Below, one piece after another: positions 25,894-33,353 of a stretch of DNA of 64,000 bases. The translations under genes were made by a program, and so were the position numbers. The stretch comes from an uncultured Ruminococcus sp. (GTDB lineage Bacteria; Bacillota; Clostridia; Oscillospirales; Ruminococcaceae). Positions within the stretch are counted from its first letter, which is position 1; each line of letters opens with the position of its first letter. The notes below the pieces were generated by a model. That model did no database searches and was not told where the DNA came from. It saw only the letters and a program-made list of their open reading frames with translations. Location: assembly GCA_910579955.1 (NCBI GenBank), contig CAJTWE010000007.1, positions 1 to 64,000 of the forward strand. Reading direction: 5' to 3'.

Positions 25894-27622
25894 ACTTTCA
25901 AAAATAAATGTCCAAATTTACCCCGCTAATATGACTCTTGATGATGCAATTGCATCATCAAGAGAACTTACAGAAAATATTAAGAATCCTATGCTTGCGT
26001 CGATGGGATTTACCACAGGGTATACTATTGGTGATGCCAGGGAATATCTTACATCTATTATCAATGGAAAAGATGTGGACAAGCTTAAAGATGGTGAATC
26101 CATCTGTATTTTTGCAGCAACTGGTTCTGGAAAAACAAAAGTTATAGAACAGATTGCCGTGAGTATTCCGAAAGATGAAGAAGTTAAAATATTTACCAAC
26201 CGTAGAGCTTGCAAGATGCAGATTATAAAAGATTTATACAAAGATTTTGACTGGAAAATTATCCCTGATGAGCTGATAGACAAAATCAAATTTAACAGTA
26301 ATATCGAAGTCATGACGTATCAAGATTTTGTTAGACATAAACACCGCTATCATGGAAAAAAGATGACCCTTATTTGTGACGAATGCCACTGCTTTGCCGA
26401 GGACTCCACATTTACGGTATATCCTCAGCAAATGCTAAATTTTCTGCACGCTAACCTTGGTAATACCAAACGTATTTACATAACAGCTACGCCAGATGAT
26501 GTTCTGCCTGCTATCTGGAATATTGAATCACTTCCTGATGCAGAACTCCGTCCTCTTACAAAAGATAATTTTCAAGAAGTAATCAGGAAAAATCCATTAA
26601 AAAGCGAAACAAGAATCAGACATATTTATCTCATGAAAACAAACTGGGATTACTTAACTTTTAGGACATACGATCCTGCCGATAGAGGCACCTTGATTAA
26701 GTACATTGATGATAACTGCGAAAAAGGCAATAAATCGCTTATATTCATCAATGACATAGACAGCGGAGCAGAATTGCAGGAGCAACTTAAGGTCAGTCAG
26801 CATATTTATTCCGATGATGATAAACGTTCGGAACTGCATGAAATAGCCGTGAATGAAAAATTCAGATCCGAATCACTGATTACAACGAAAGTTGCGGAAA
26901 ATGGTCTTTCGCTTCATGACGAGAAATTATCTATGATAGTTGCAGAAACTTATGACCCTGTTGTTTTACAGCAGGTAATTGGCAGGGCAAGAGTCAGTCG
27001 CAGAAATCCTCGTGAAATCACTGTTCTTATCCCTGACTACTCTCTTAGTCATCTTGGAAGCATAAAGGGTAAGCTCTATATGCAGCTTTCTAATTTTATG
27101 AAAGCTGCAGAAAATCCAGATTTTGCGATGCAGTATCTTCCGCAGCCGAATCCTTGTATTTATTATGATGCCATTCTGAAACGTCCTATTGTAAATGATA
27201 CAGGTATCAAGACTATCAGGCATCAGCTTGATGATATTACCAATATTATTGAGGAAGAGAATATTCAGCCACACGCTTTTGTACGCAGAATTCTTTCAAT
27301 CTATGACAAGGATATCCAGAATATCGAAAGTCTTTCTATCGGCTATAATGTCAAAGCTGAGTGCATCAGACGTATTACCGAGGCGTGGGAAGCGTATAAA
27401 ATCAGCGAAAAAAATGATGAGGCTGTAAGGGTACTGAAAGAAGCACTGAAATCTGCCTGCAACGAAACTGAAGCCTATCCGAAGACATTTAAATCTAACA
27501 TTCAGCTTGATACTGTTAACGAGATATTGCGTTTTGCAGGAATTAATGAAAAAGTGTACAAAAGTATGGTATACGGTATCATGAAAGACGATTCCAAATC
27601 CTGCGAGGATTCAAATGAATAA
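25883..27622 (+). CDS. SF2 DECH-box helicase
   Basis: 579 residues. Motif I AATGSGKT near 78-85, motif Ia IFTNRRACKMQI, motif II DECH near 165-168, motif III YITATP near 200, motif VI QQVIGRARVSRR near 361-372. The last 150 residues are helical and unique. Its layout resembles the other SF2 protein of the element (15111-17381): a compact core ending in a Q-x-V-G-R-A-R motif. Translationally coupled to the 100-residue gene. Probably a replication or recombination helicase. Confidence 0.8.
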   Translation: MENKLSKINVQIYPANMTLDDAIASSRELTENIKNPMLASMGFTTGYTIGDAREYLTSIINGKDVDKLKDGESICIFAATGSGKTKVIEQIAVSIPKDEEVKIFTNRRACKMQIIKDLYKDFDWKIIPDELIDKIKFNSNIEVMTYQDFVRHKHRYHGKKMTLICDECHCFAEDSTFTVYPQQMLNFLHANLGNTKRIYITATPDDVLPAIWNIESLPDAELRPLTKDNFQEVIRKNPLKSETRIRHIYLMKTNWDYLTFRTYDPADRGTLIKYIDDNCEKGNKSLIFINDIDSGAELQEQLKVSQHIYSDDDKRSELHEIAVNEKFRSESLITTKVAENGLSLHDEKLSMIVAETYDPVVLQQVIGRARVSRRNPREITVLIPDYSLSHLGSIKGKLYMQLSNFMKAAENPDFAMQYLPQPNPCIYYDAILKRPIVNDTGIKTIRHQLDDITNIIEEENIQPHAFVRRILSIYDKDIQNIESLSIGYNVKAECIRRITEAWEAYKISEKNDEAVRVLKEALKSACNETEAYPKTFKSNIQLDTVNEILRFAGINEKVYKSMVYGIMKDDSKSCEDSNE

Positions 27623-27653
27623 TTATATATTATATACATGAGGAGGAACTATT

Positions 27654-27896
27654 ATGGCCGTCAATACAAGAAAAGAATCAAAACGCATACCACTGCAAAA
27701 AGCAATCTGGTGTAAACTCCGTTATTGGCAGAGTTTACAGGACATCAGCGATTCAGACCTTGCCTGCTATCTTGGTTGCAGTGAAAGGACCTTGCACAAC
27801 TACGATATTGACCCAAGTGCTTTGACGCTGAAAACAGTTGACAGTTTTTTATTAGTAAATGATATGACATTATCTGAATTTTTGACATCGGCATGA
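27654..27896 (+). CDS. small HTH protein
   Basis: 80 residues with GAGGAGG upstream. Residues 14-75 form a lambda-repressor-like HTH (LRYWQSLQDISDSDLACYLGCSERTLHNYDIDPSALTLKTV). It sits between the replication genes and the integrase and is a good candidate for control of excision or copy state. A hairpin follows. Confidence 0.7.
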   Translation: MAVNTRKESKRIPLQKAIWCKLRYWQSLQDISDSDLACYLGCSERTLHNYDIDPSALTLKTVDSFLLVNDMTLSEFLTSA

Positions 27897-27905
27897 GAAA
27901 ACATA

Positions 27906-27935
27906 GGCAGACTATGCCATAAGGTGTAGTCTGCC
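27906..27935 (+). terminator. hairpin between HTH gene and integrase
   Basis: The 9-bp stem GGCAGACTA/TAGTCTGCC with a 12-nt loop, no T run. It lies directly in front of the integrase ribosome site and could lower or time integrase expression. Confidence 0.5.
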
Positions 27936-27962
27936 ATATTGCAAAGGAGGCAATTAAATAAT

Positions 27963-29000
27963 ATGAAAAAGAATTTTAAAGTCACACAGACAACCAGTGG
28001 AAATTACATAACCTGGGTTTCACAAGGCTGTGGCAAGTACCGCAGAAAATCCAAGATAACAGGTACAACTCCTGAGGAAGTCATTATCAAGGCGACAAAA
28101 TGGCTTAAGAATATTGAGGAGGAATGTGTGCCTTATACGGTCAGAGAAGCTATGCTGCAATTTATTGACAGCAGGAGTAGGGTTCTTGAACCGACAACAC
28201 TGTGCAATTACAATGAAATTGTCCGCAACAAGCTGCAATACCTCATGGATATCAAGCTGGAAAAGCTTACATCCAGAGACATTCAGACTGCTATCAATAT
28301 AGATGCACAAAGGCTCAGTCATAAGTCTATCAAGAATGCTTACGGTTTCTTGAAAGCCGTTCTCAAGGCGAATGATATTGATATCAAGCTCGGCAGTATT
28401 CGTTTGCCTAAGAGGGAGGTCAAAGAGCGCAAGCTTCCCACTGCCGATATGATTTATGCTATCGTAAAAGGTACGGACAGCGAATTGCCTGTTCTGCTTG
28501 CAATGTGGTCATCGCTTCGCATCGGGGAAGTGGCAGGGCTGCAATTCCGTGATGTTGATCCTATAAAAATGCGTTTGTATGTTCGTCGTGAGATTGTTAA
28601 AACAGATGATGGCTGGATAGAAACAAATCACTGTAAAACTGTCAAAAGTACTCGTTATGTGAATCTGCCTGCATATATCTATCAGCTGATCCAATCCGTT
28701 CCGCACAATAAGGATACCGACCGCATCATCAATGTAACGCCCAATACCATTCGCAAGCGTTTCAAGAAACTACTGCGTAAAAATGGCATTGAAGATATAC
28801 GCTTTCATGACTGCCGACACATTTTTGCAAGTACAGCCGCTATGCTGAATGTTCCTGAAAAATATGCAATGGAAATGGGCGGTTGGAGTACGCCTGATGT
28901 CTATAAGAATGTATATCAGGAAACCTTTGATAGTGAGCGTACCAAGGCTGACAACGTGATTGATGAATATTTCAATGGTATTATCGGCAAGCATCAGTAA
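27963..29000 (+). CDS. tyrosine recombinase / integrase of the element
   Basis: 345 residues from the ATG at 27963 (AAAGGAGG upstream). N-terminal AP2-like arm-binding part (GNYITWVSQGCGKYRRKSKITG), SAM-like core-binding domain (about 65-150), catalytic domain with R in SSLRIGEVAGLQ (near 184), HDCRHIFAS (near 281-289), GGWST and the Tyr nucleophile in VYKNVYQETF (near 317). It lies 224 nt from the tRNA-Leu att site, the usual place. Complete and apparently active. Confidence 0.95.
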   Translation: MKKNFKVTQTTSGNYITWVSQGCGKYRRKSKITGTTPEEVIIKATKWLKNIEEECVPYTVREAMLQFIDSRSRVLEPTTLCNYNEIVRNKLQYLMDIKLEKLTSRDIQTAINIDAQRLSHKSIKNAYGFLKAVLKANDIDIKLGSIRLPKREVKERKLPTADMIYAIVKGTDSELPVLLAMWSSLRIGEVAGLQFRDVDPIKMRLYVRREIVKTDDGWIETNHCKTVKSTRYVNLPAYIYQLIQSVPHNKDTDRIINVTPNTIRKRFKKLLRKNGIEDIRFHDCRHIFASTAAMLNVPEKYAMEMGGWSTPDVYKNVYQETFDSERTKADNVIDEYFNGIIGKHQ

Positions 29001-29016
29001 TTTGCTTCTACAGCAT

Positions 29017-29050
29017 AAGGAGTCTGCATAAAACAGATTCCTTATTTTTT
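29017..29050 (+). terminator. integrase terminator
   Basis: AAGGAGTCTG/CAGATTCCTT with one G-T pair and a run of six T, 16 nt after the integrase stop. Confidence 0.85.
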
Positions 29051-29103
29051 GTACTACTAAAGGTCTGATTTCTCCAGATATTCAAAAACCCAGTTGGCAT
29101 TTT

Positions 29104-29246
29104 CAGTTGGCACTTTTACGAAAAAGTTGGCATTTTACTGAAAAATCATTCTTTCATCAGAAATATCAAAGTGAAGAAAATGGCTTGAATACGTTGTTTT
29201 TACGCATTCAAGCCATTTTGAATTGGTGCGGGTGACAGGACTTGAA
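29104..29246. repeat. right copy of the tRNA-Leu 3'-flank repeat
   Basis: Aligns with 1625-1768. It includes the tRNA terminator and the 23-bp exact tRNA 3'-end core (29224-29246). Confidence 0.8.
29182..29214 (-). terminator. tRNA-Leu terminator
   Basis: GGCTTGAAT/ATTCAAGCC stem directly 3' of the tRNA on the minus strand, followed by ATTTTCTTC. Confidence 0.75.
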
Positions 29247-29308
29247 CCTGCACACCTTGCGGCACAAGAACCTAAATCTTGCGTGTCTGCCAATTCCACC
29301 ACACCCGC
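29224..29308 (-). tRNA. tRNA-Leu (anticodon UAG)
   Basis: 85 nt including an encoded CCA. Acceptor stem GCGGGTG/CACCCGC; anticodon stem CAAGA/TCTTG around the loop TTTAGGT, giving UAG; a long variable arm as in class II tRNAs. It is intact because the element's att copy restores its 3' end. Confidence 0.95.
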
Positions 29309-29457
29309 ACATTAAATTTTAAAACCATATTGCAATACAAATAAAATCTCACATATTCATCAACTTTATTATATTACCTTAAAATTATATCACATATCAA
29401 ATAATTTGTCAAGCATGAATTTAAAAATTTGAAAAAATGCAATTTTTTATATTTATC

Positions 29458-29511
29458 CAGCCTGTTGAAAAATGATTTCATCAAAAAACCAGAGATTTCC
29501 GACAGGCTGGT
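29458..29511 (-). terminator. hairpin downstream of the Rrf2 gene
   Basis: CCAGCCTGT/ACAGGCTGG stem with a long 36-nt loop, 56 nt past the Rrf2 stop. AT-rich exit on the minus strand. Confidence 0.5.
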
Positions 29512-29566
29512 ACTATATACTTACAAACAGTGATAAAACATATATTTTTATTAGTAAACCTAATTG

Positions 29567-30004
29567 TTAAATACAATATTCTCCCGCATCTTCTGTATTA
29601 TGATGATTCAAAATATCCTGAAGTGTAATGCTGTCAAAATATCGATTTGTTAACTCATAAAAATCTTTCCAGATATAAAGAGTACTACACTGCTCTCTTT
29701 TGGAACAATCACTTACTTCATACTCAAGACAAGCAACCGGTGCAAGTGATCCTTCCGTTGCACGCAAAACATCTCCCACAGTACAGGTATCTGCCGATTT
29801 ATTCAGTCTGTATCCACCTTTATTGCCACGATTTGTACGAATTAATCTTGCCTTATTCAGCATTGGAACGATCTGTTCTAAGTATTTTTTTGAAATATTC
29901 TGCCTTACTGAAATTTCATTCAGTGACAGATATCCATCCCTTTGATTTTCTGCAAGATCTACAAGCATTCGCAAAGCATATCTGCCTTTTGTTGAAATTT
30001 TCAT
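29567..30004 (-). CDS. Rrf2-family regulator (IscR/CymR type)
   Basis: 145 residues. Winged helix at 1-80 (MKISTKGRYALRMLVDLA, ISKKYLEQIVPMLNKARLI, RGNKGGYRL). Cys92, Cys100 and Cys106 have spacing like the Fe-S ligands of IscR (92, 98, 104), so it may sense Fe-S or cysteine status. Third gene after cysK and metY on the same strand, so like CymR it is the likely regulator of cysteine supply (inference). GGAGAC lies upstream of the ATG. Confidence 0.88.
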   Translation of the reverse strand: MKISTKGRYALRMLVDLAENQRDGYLSLNEISVRQNISKKYLEQIVPMLNKARLIRTNRGNKGGYRLNKSADTCTVGDVLRATEGSLAPVACLEYEVSDCSKREQCSTLYIWKDFYELTNRYFDSITLQDILNHHNTEDAGEYCI

Positions 30005-30045
30005 AACATGCCTGTCTCCTTTATTATTACTTCTGTATATTCAAC

Positions 30046-31332
30046 TTATTTTACAGCAGCAAATCCATTCTCCAGATCTGCTAAAATATCATCAATATGC
30101 TCAGTTCCAATAGACAAACGAATAGTATTAGGCTTGATTCCTGCGGATAGAAGTTCCTTTTCATTCATCTGAGAATGTGTGGTAGAAGCAGGATGGATAA
30201 CTAACGATTTTACATCAGCAACATTTGCCAATAGAGAGAAGAGTTTCAAGCTCTCTGTAAATTTTTTTGCATCTTCTGCATTGCCCTTAATCTCAAATGT
30301 AAAAATGGACGCTACATCGTTAGGGAAGTAACTATCATACAGTTCCTTTGCTCTTCCAGATGATAAAGAGGGGTGGTTCACCTTTTCAACCTGCGGATGA
30401 TTCTTTAAAAAGTCAACTACCTTTAACGCATTCTCCACATGACGTTCCAAACGAAGAGACAGTGTTTCCAAACCTTGTAACAAAAGAAAAGAGTTGAATG
30501 GCGAAATCGTTGCGCCTTGATCTCTCATTAAAGTAGTACGAAGCTTTGTTATATATGCAATATTACCGCAAGCCTCAGTAAAAACAATACCATGATAAGA
30601 TGGATTTGGCTTTGACAGTCCCGGAAATTTATCATTTTGTGCCCAATCAAAATGACCGCCATCTACTACAACGCCGCCCATTACAGTACCATGACCGCCA
30701 ATAAACTTGGTAGCAGAATGTACCACAATATCTGCGCCGTGTTCCAATGGACGAAGAAAGAACGGTGTTGCAAAGGTATTATCTACAATCAGTGGAATTC
30801 CATGTTTATGTGCAACTGCTGCGACACGTTCAATATCCAGTATGTCTGAATTTGGATTTCCAAGTGTTTCTGCATACAAAAGTTTCGTATTTGGCTTTAT
30901 AGCTGCCTCAAAATTTTCAGGATCTGAAGGATCTACAAATGTAGTCGTTAAGCCCTGTTCAACCAGTGTATTTGCCAGAAGATTATAGCTGCCACCATAT
31001 AAATTAGTCGAAGATACTATGTGATCGCCTGCGGTTGCAATATTCTGGATCGCATATGTTATAGCAGCAGAGCCGGATGCCGTAGCCAATGCAGCTGCGC
31101 CATTCTCAAGTGCTGCTATACGCTTTTCAAATACATCAGAAGTAGGATTCATCAATCTGGTGTAAATATTGCCGCTTTCTGTCAAATCAAATCTTCCGGC
31201 TGCCTGTGCAGAATCTTTAAATACGTAAGAAGTTGTCGCATAGATAGGAACGGCTCTCGCATCAGTTGCGGAATCCGGAAGCTCCTGTCCCACATGAAGC
31301 TGCAATGTTTCAAATTTATAATTATTATTCAT
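30046..31332 (-). CDS. metY: O-acetylhomoserine sulfhydrylase / aminocarboxypropyltransferase
   Basis: 428 residues, the family's normal length. PLP Cys/Met-metabolism fold: FETLQLHVGQ opening, YTRLMNPT, ALATASGSAAITYA, LVDNTFATPF and the PLP lysine in SATKFIGGHG near residue 206. It joins sulfide (or a thiol) to O-acetylhomoserine to give homocysteine. It lies 94 bp after cysK with its own candidate -10 region and an operator-like motif. GAGG before the ATG. Confidence 0.92.
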   Translation of the reverse strand: MNNNYKFETLQLHVGQELPDSATDARAVPIYATTSYVFKDSAQAAGRFDLTESGNIYTRLMNPTSDVFEKRIAALENGAAALATASGSAAITYAIQNIATAGDHIVSSTNLYGGSYNLLANTLVEQGLTTTFVDPSDPENFEAAIKPNTKLLYAETLGNPNSDILDIERVAAVAHKHGIPLIVDNTFATPFFLRPLEHGADIVVHSATKFIGGHGTVMGGVVVDGGHFDWAQNDKFPGLSKPNPSYHGIVFTEACGNIAYITKLRTTLMRDQGATISPFNSFLLLQGLETLSLRLERHVENALKVVDFLKNHPQVEKVNHPSLSSGRAKELYDSYFPNDVASIFTFEIKGNAEDAKKFTESLKLFSLLANVADVKSLVIHPASTTHSQMNEKELLSAGIKPNTIRLSIGTEHIDDILADLENGFAAVK

Positions 31333-31397
31333 AATATTTTCCTCGCTTTCATTTAATAAAAATTTTGATTTGAATTTGATTGGAAAATGAAAAGGCC

Positions 31398-31409
31398 TAG
31401 TATACTTAC
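31398..31409 (-). promoter_or_regulatory. candidate Rrf2 operator before metY
   Basis: Minus strand GTAAGTATACTA, differing by one base from the motif in the cysK promoter region (32409-32420). It contains a TATACT that may be the metY -10 box. Confidence 0.5.
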
Positions 31410-31426
31410 ATGCAAAAGCTTATTAA

Positions 31427-32356
31427 TTAAATCTCAAACATAGGTGTAGATAAATAGCGCTCACCAGTATCAGGCAAGAGTGCAACAATTGTCTTTCTTT
31501 TATTTTCAGGTCTCTTGGCTAACTGAATAGCTGCCCACACAGCCGCACCAGATGAAATTCCTACCAAAATGCCTTCATTTCTGACAACCATTCTTCCGCC
31601 CTCAAATGCATCTTCATTTTCTACTGGAATGATCTCATCATAAATCTCAGTATTGAGTGTATCCGGAATAAAACCAGCACCTATGCCCTGAATTTGGTGC
31701 GCTCCGGCCTTGCCTTGAGAAAGCACAGGAGAACTTGCTGGCTCAACTGCTACAATCTTCACATAAGGATTCTTAGATTTCAGATATGCACCAACACCAC
31801 TCAACGTTCCACCAGTTCCTACACCTGCTACAAATATGTCTACCTTGCCATCTGTATCATTCCAAATTTCAGGTCCGGTAGTATCCATATGTGCTGCCGG
31901 ATTTGCAGGATTTGTAAATTGCGAAGGAATAAAGCTGTTTGGAATTTCTTTTGAAAGCTCCTCAGCCTTTGCAATTGCACCCTTCATTCCCTTAGCACCA
32001 TCAGTCAAAACAAGCTCTGCTCCATACGCTTTCATCAAATTACGTCTCTCAATGCTCATCGTTTCCGGCATAGTAATTATGATTCTATATCCTCTTGCCG
32101 CAGCGACCGCAGCAAGTCCAATACCTGTATTACCACTGGTAGGCTCGATTATAACACTTCCTGGTTTCAAAATTCCTTTTGCTTCTGCATCGTCAATCAT
32201 AGCCTTTGCAACTCTGTCCTTAACAGAACCAGCAGGATTGAAAAATTCTAGCTTGGCAAAAATTTTGGCTTTCAAATTTTCTTTTTTTTCGATACCTTTC
32301 AATTCCAATATTGGTGTGTTGCCGATCAAATCAGTAAAGCTCTCATATACTCTCAT
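31427..32356 (-). CDS. cysK: cysteine synthase A
   Basis: 309 residues from the ATG at 32356 (GGAGAG upstream). O-acetylserine sulfhydrylase: IGNTPILEL, the PLP lysine in NPAGSVKDR near residue 46, the PLP-phosphate loop TSGNTGIGLA, and GVGTGGTLSG. It makes cysteine from O-acetylserine and sulfide. First gene of the sulfur cluster, behind a consensus promoter. Confidence 0.95.
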   Translation of the reverse strand: MRVYESFTDLIGNTPILELKGIEKKENLKAKIFAKLEFFNPAGSVKDRVAKAMIDDAEAKGILKPGSVIIEPTSGNTGIGLAAVAAARGYRIIITMPETMSIERRNLMKAYGAELVLTDGAKGMKGAIAKAEELSKEIPNSFIPSQFTNPANPAAHMDTTGPEIWNDTDGKVDIFVAGVGTGGTLSGVGAYLKSKNPYVKIVAVEPASSPVLSQGKAGAHQIQGIGAGFIPDTLNTEIYDEIIPVENEDAFEGGRMVVRNEGILVGISSGAAVWAAIQLAKRPENKRKTIVALLPDTGERYLSTPMFEI

Positions 32357-32408
32357 AATAATCTCTCCAATTCTATAATTTATACATTTCAAACTACTCC
32401 TATGTATT

Positions 32409-32420
32409 TAGTATGCTTAC
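32409..32420 (-). promoter_or_regulatory. candidate Rrf2 operator before cysK
   Basis: Minus strand GTAAGCATACTA just downstream of the -10 box, over the likely transcription start: a blocking position. Confidence 0.5.
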
Positions 32421-32449
32421 AGTATATCACTTCCTTTTTTATTTGTCAA
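32421..32449 (-). promoter_or_regulatory. cysK promoter
   Basis: Minus strand TTGACA, 17-nt spacer, TATACT: a full consensus match. Confidence 0.88.
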
Positions 32450-32529
32450 GCTTTTTTTAGTTTTCTTTTAATTTCAATTACATCAATAGACAATTTCAGA
32501 AAATTCATTTCTTTATTATAATTTAAACA

Positions 32530-33096
32530 TCAAATATGAAGCATTTTCATAGCATCAAAAAAGGAAATATCGTTTTGCATAAAAAAGCTTAAAAGACTAA
32601 ACGCTTTGACACCCGGAGAATCATTATAAAATGCAGAACTGATATCTGCATATTTACATTTCATTCTTCTTGCAGCTAATTCCAGTTGCTTATTTAGTTC
32701 CTCTGGGTGAATGGTAACAGCACTTTCACATACTGATATGATAACAATATCACAATGCTTATCAGCTGATTTTAATTTTGCAACTATTTTTTCATAAGCC
32801 TCTATAATTTCAGGAATTGTATGGAAACCACGTTCAAGATCTGTCTCGCCAAGTTGTATAAGAACAGTTTTAGGTGCAAGTGCCGTAACACAATCTTCAA
32901 GCAAAGCTTCAGCATCAAATACAGAAAGGTCAGTAATACTGCGATTGTACATGTCACAATCAATATCAAATGATTGTTTTAATTCGCACACAGGAATGTT
33001 TTTTGCAAATGTTGAACCGAATAAAACAACGCCATTTGTATTGGCAACTTTGTTCAGCTGACGGAAATTATTGATTTCTCTCTCATAGATATTCAT
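32530..33096 (-). CDS. SGNH/GDSL-like protein, possibly degenerate
   Basis: 188 residues with AGGAGG upstream. The opening strand VVLFGSTFAKN takes the place of block I (GDS becomes GST), and LIQLGETDLE resembles block III (GxND becomes GETD). A late His is not obvious. Alpha/beta/alpha pattern. The catalytic Ser may be retained, but the oxyanion Asn is changed, so activity is doubtful. No signal peptide. Alone between cysK and the sensor kinase. Confidence 0.5.
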   Translation of the reverse strand: MNIYEREINNFRQLNKVANTNGVVLFGSTFAKNIPVCELKQSFDIDCDMYNRSITDLSVFDAEALLEDCVTALAPKTVLIQLGETDLERGFHTIPEIIEAYEKIVAKLKSADKHCDIVIISVCESAVTIHPEELNKQLELAARRMKCKYADISSAFYNDSPGVKAFSLLSFFMQNDISFFDAMKMLHI

Positions 33097-33297
33097 ATAA
33101 ACTCCTCCTATGAATTACATATTTTTATAACAACTTTGTCATGACACCGGTCGATTATAATTACCAGATATCATTTTTTTAATTTTTTCATCAACTATAT
33201 TCTAGTACAAAAAACTCAATTCTGCAATCATTTGAAAATAAGAAACAAACTCTTCCAATGTTTTTGATTTTTTTACTTTCAAAAGCTAATTAAAATA

Positions 33298-33326
33298 TTG
33301 TAAAATGTCAGGAAAGATGTTATACT
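33298..33326 (+). promoter_or_regulatory. promoter of the two-component operon
   Basis: TTGTAA, 17-nt spacer, TATACT, about 28 nt before the kinase start. Confidence 0.7.
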
Positions 33327-33353
33327 AAAATAAAAAAGCTTTAGGAGATTAAT

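Larger units (their letters stand above)
1746..29246. mobile_element. integrative element of about 27.5 kb in tRNA-Leu(UAG)
   Basis: Seen: direct repeats of the tRNA 3' end at both edges, a tyrosine integrase ending 224 nt from the intact tRNA, an excisionase-like HTH protein, helicase and ATPase replication genes, a DNA methylase and many orphan genes. Not seen: capsid, portal, terminase, relaxase, coupling protein or secretion ATPase. It is therefore a non-conjugative integrative element, perhaps satellite-like or mobilised in trans (inference). Most of the left 17 kb is on the minus strand and the right 11 kb mostly on the plus strand; the two arms diverge at the 17.4-18.1 kb gap. Confidence 0.8.

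Noticed and set aside
1746..29246. Prophage
   Set aside because: No terminase, portal, capsid, tail, holin or lysin gene could be found.
1746..29246. Conjugative element
   Set aside because: No relaxase, coupling protein or VirB4-type ATPase; DUF960 alone is not enough.
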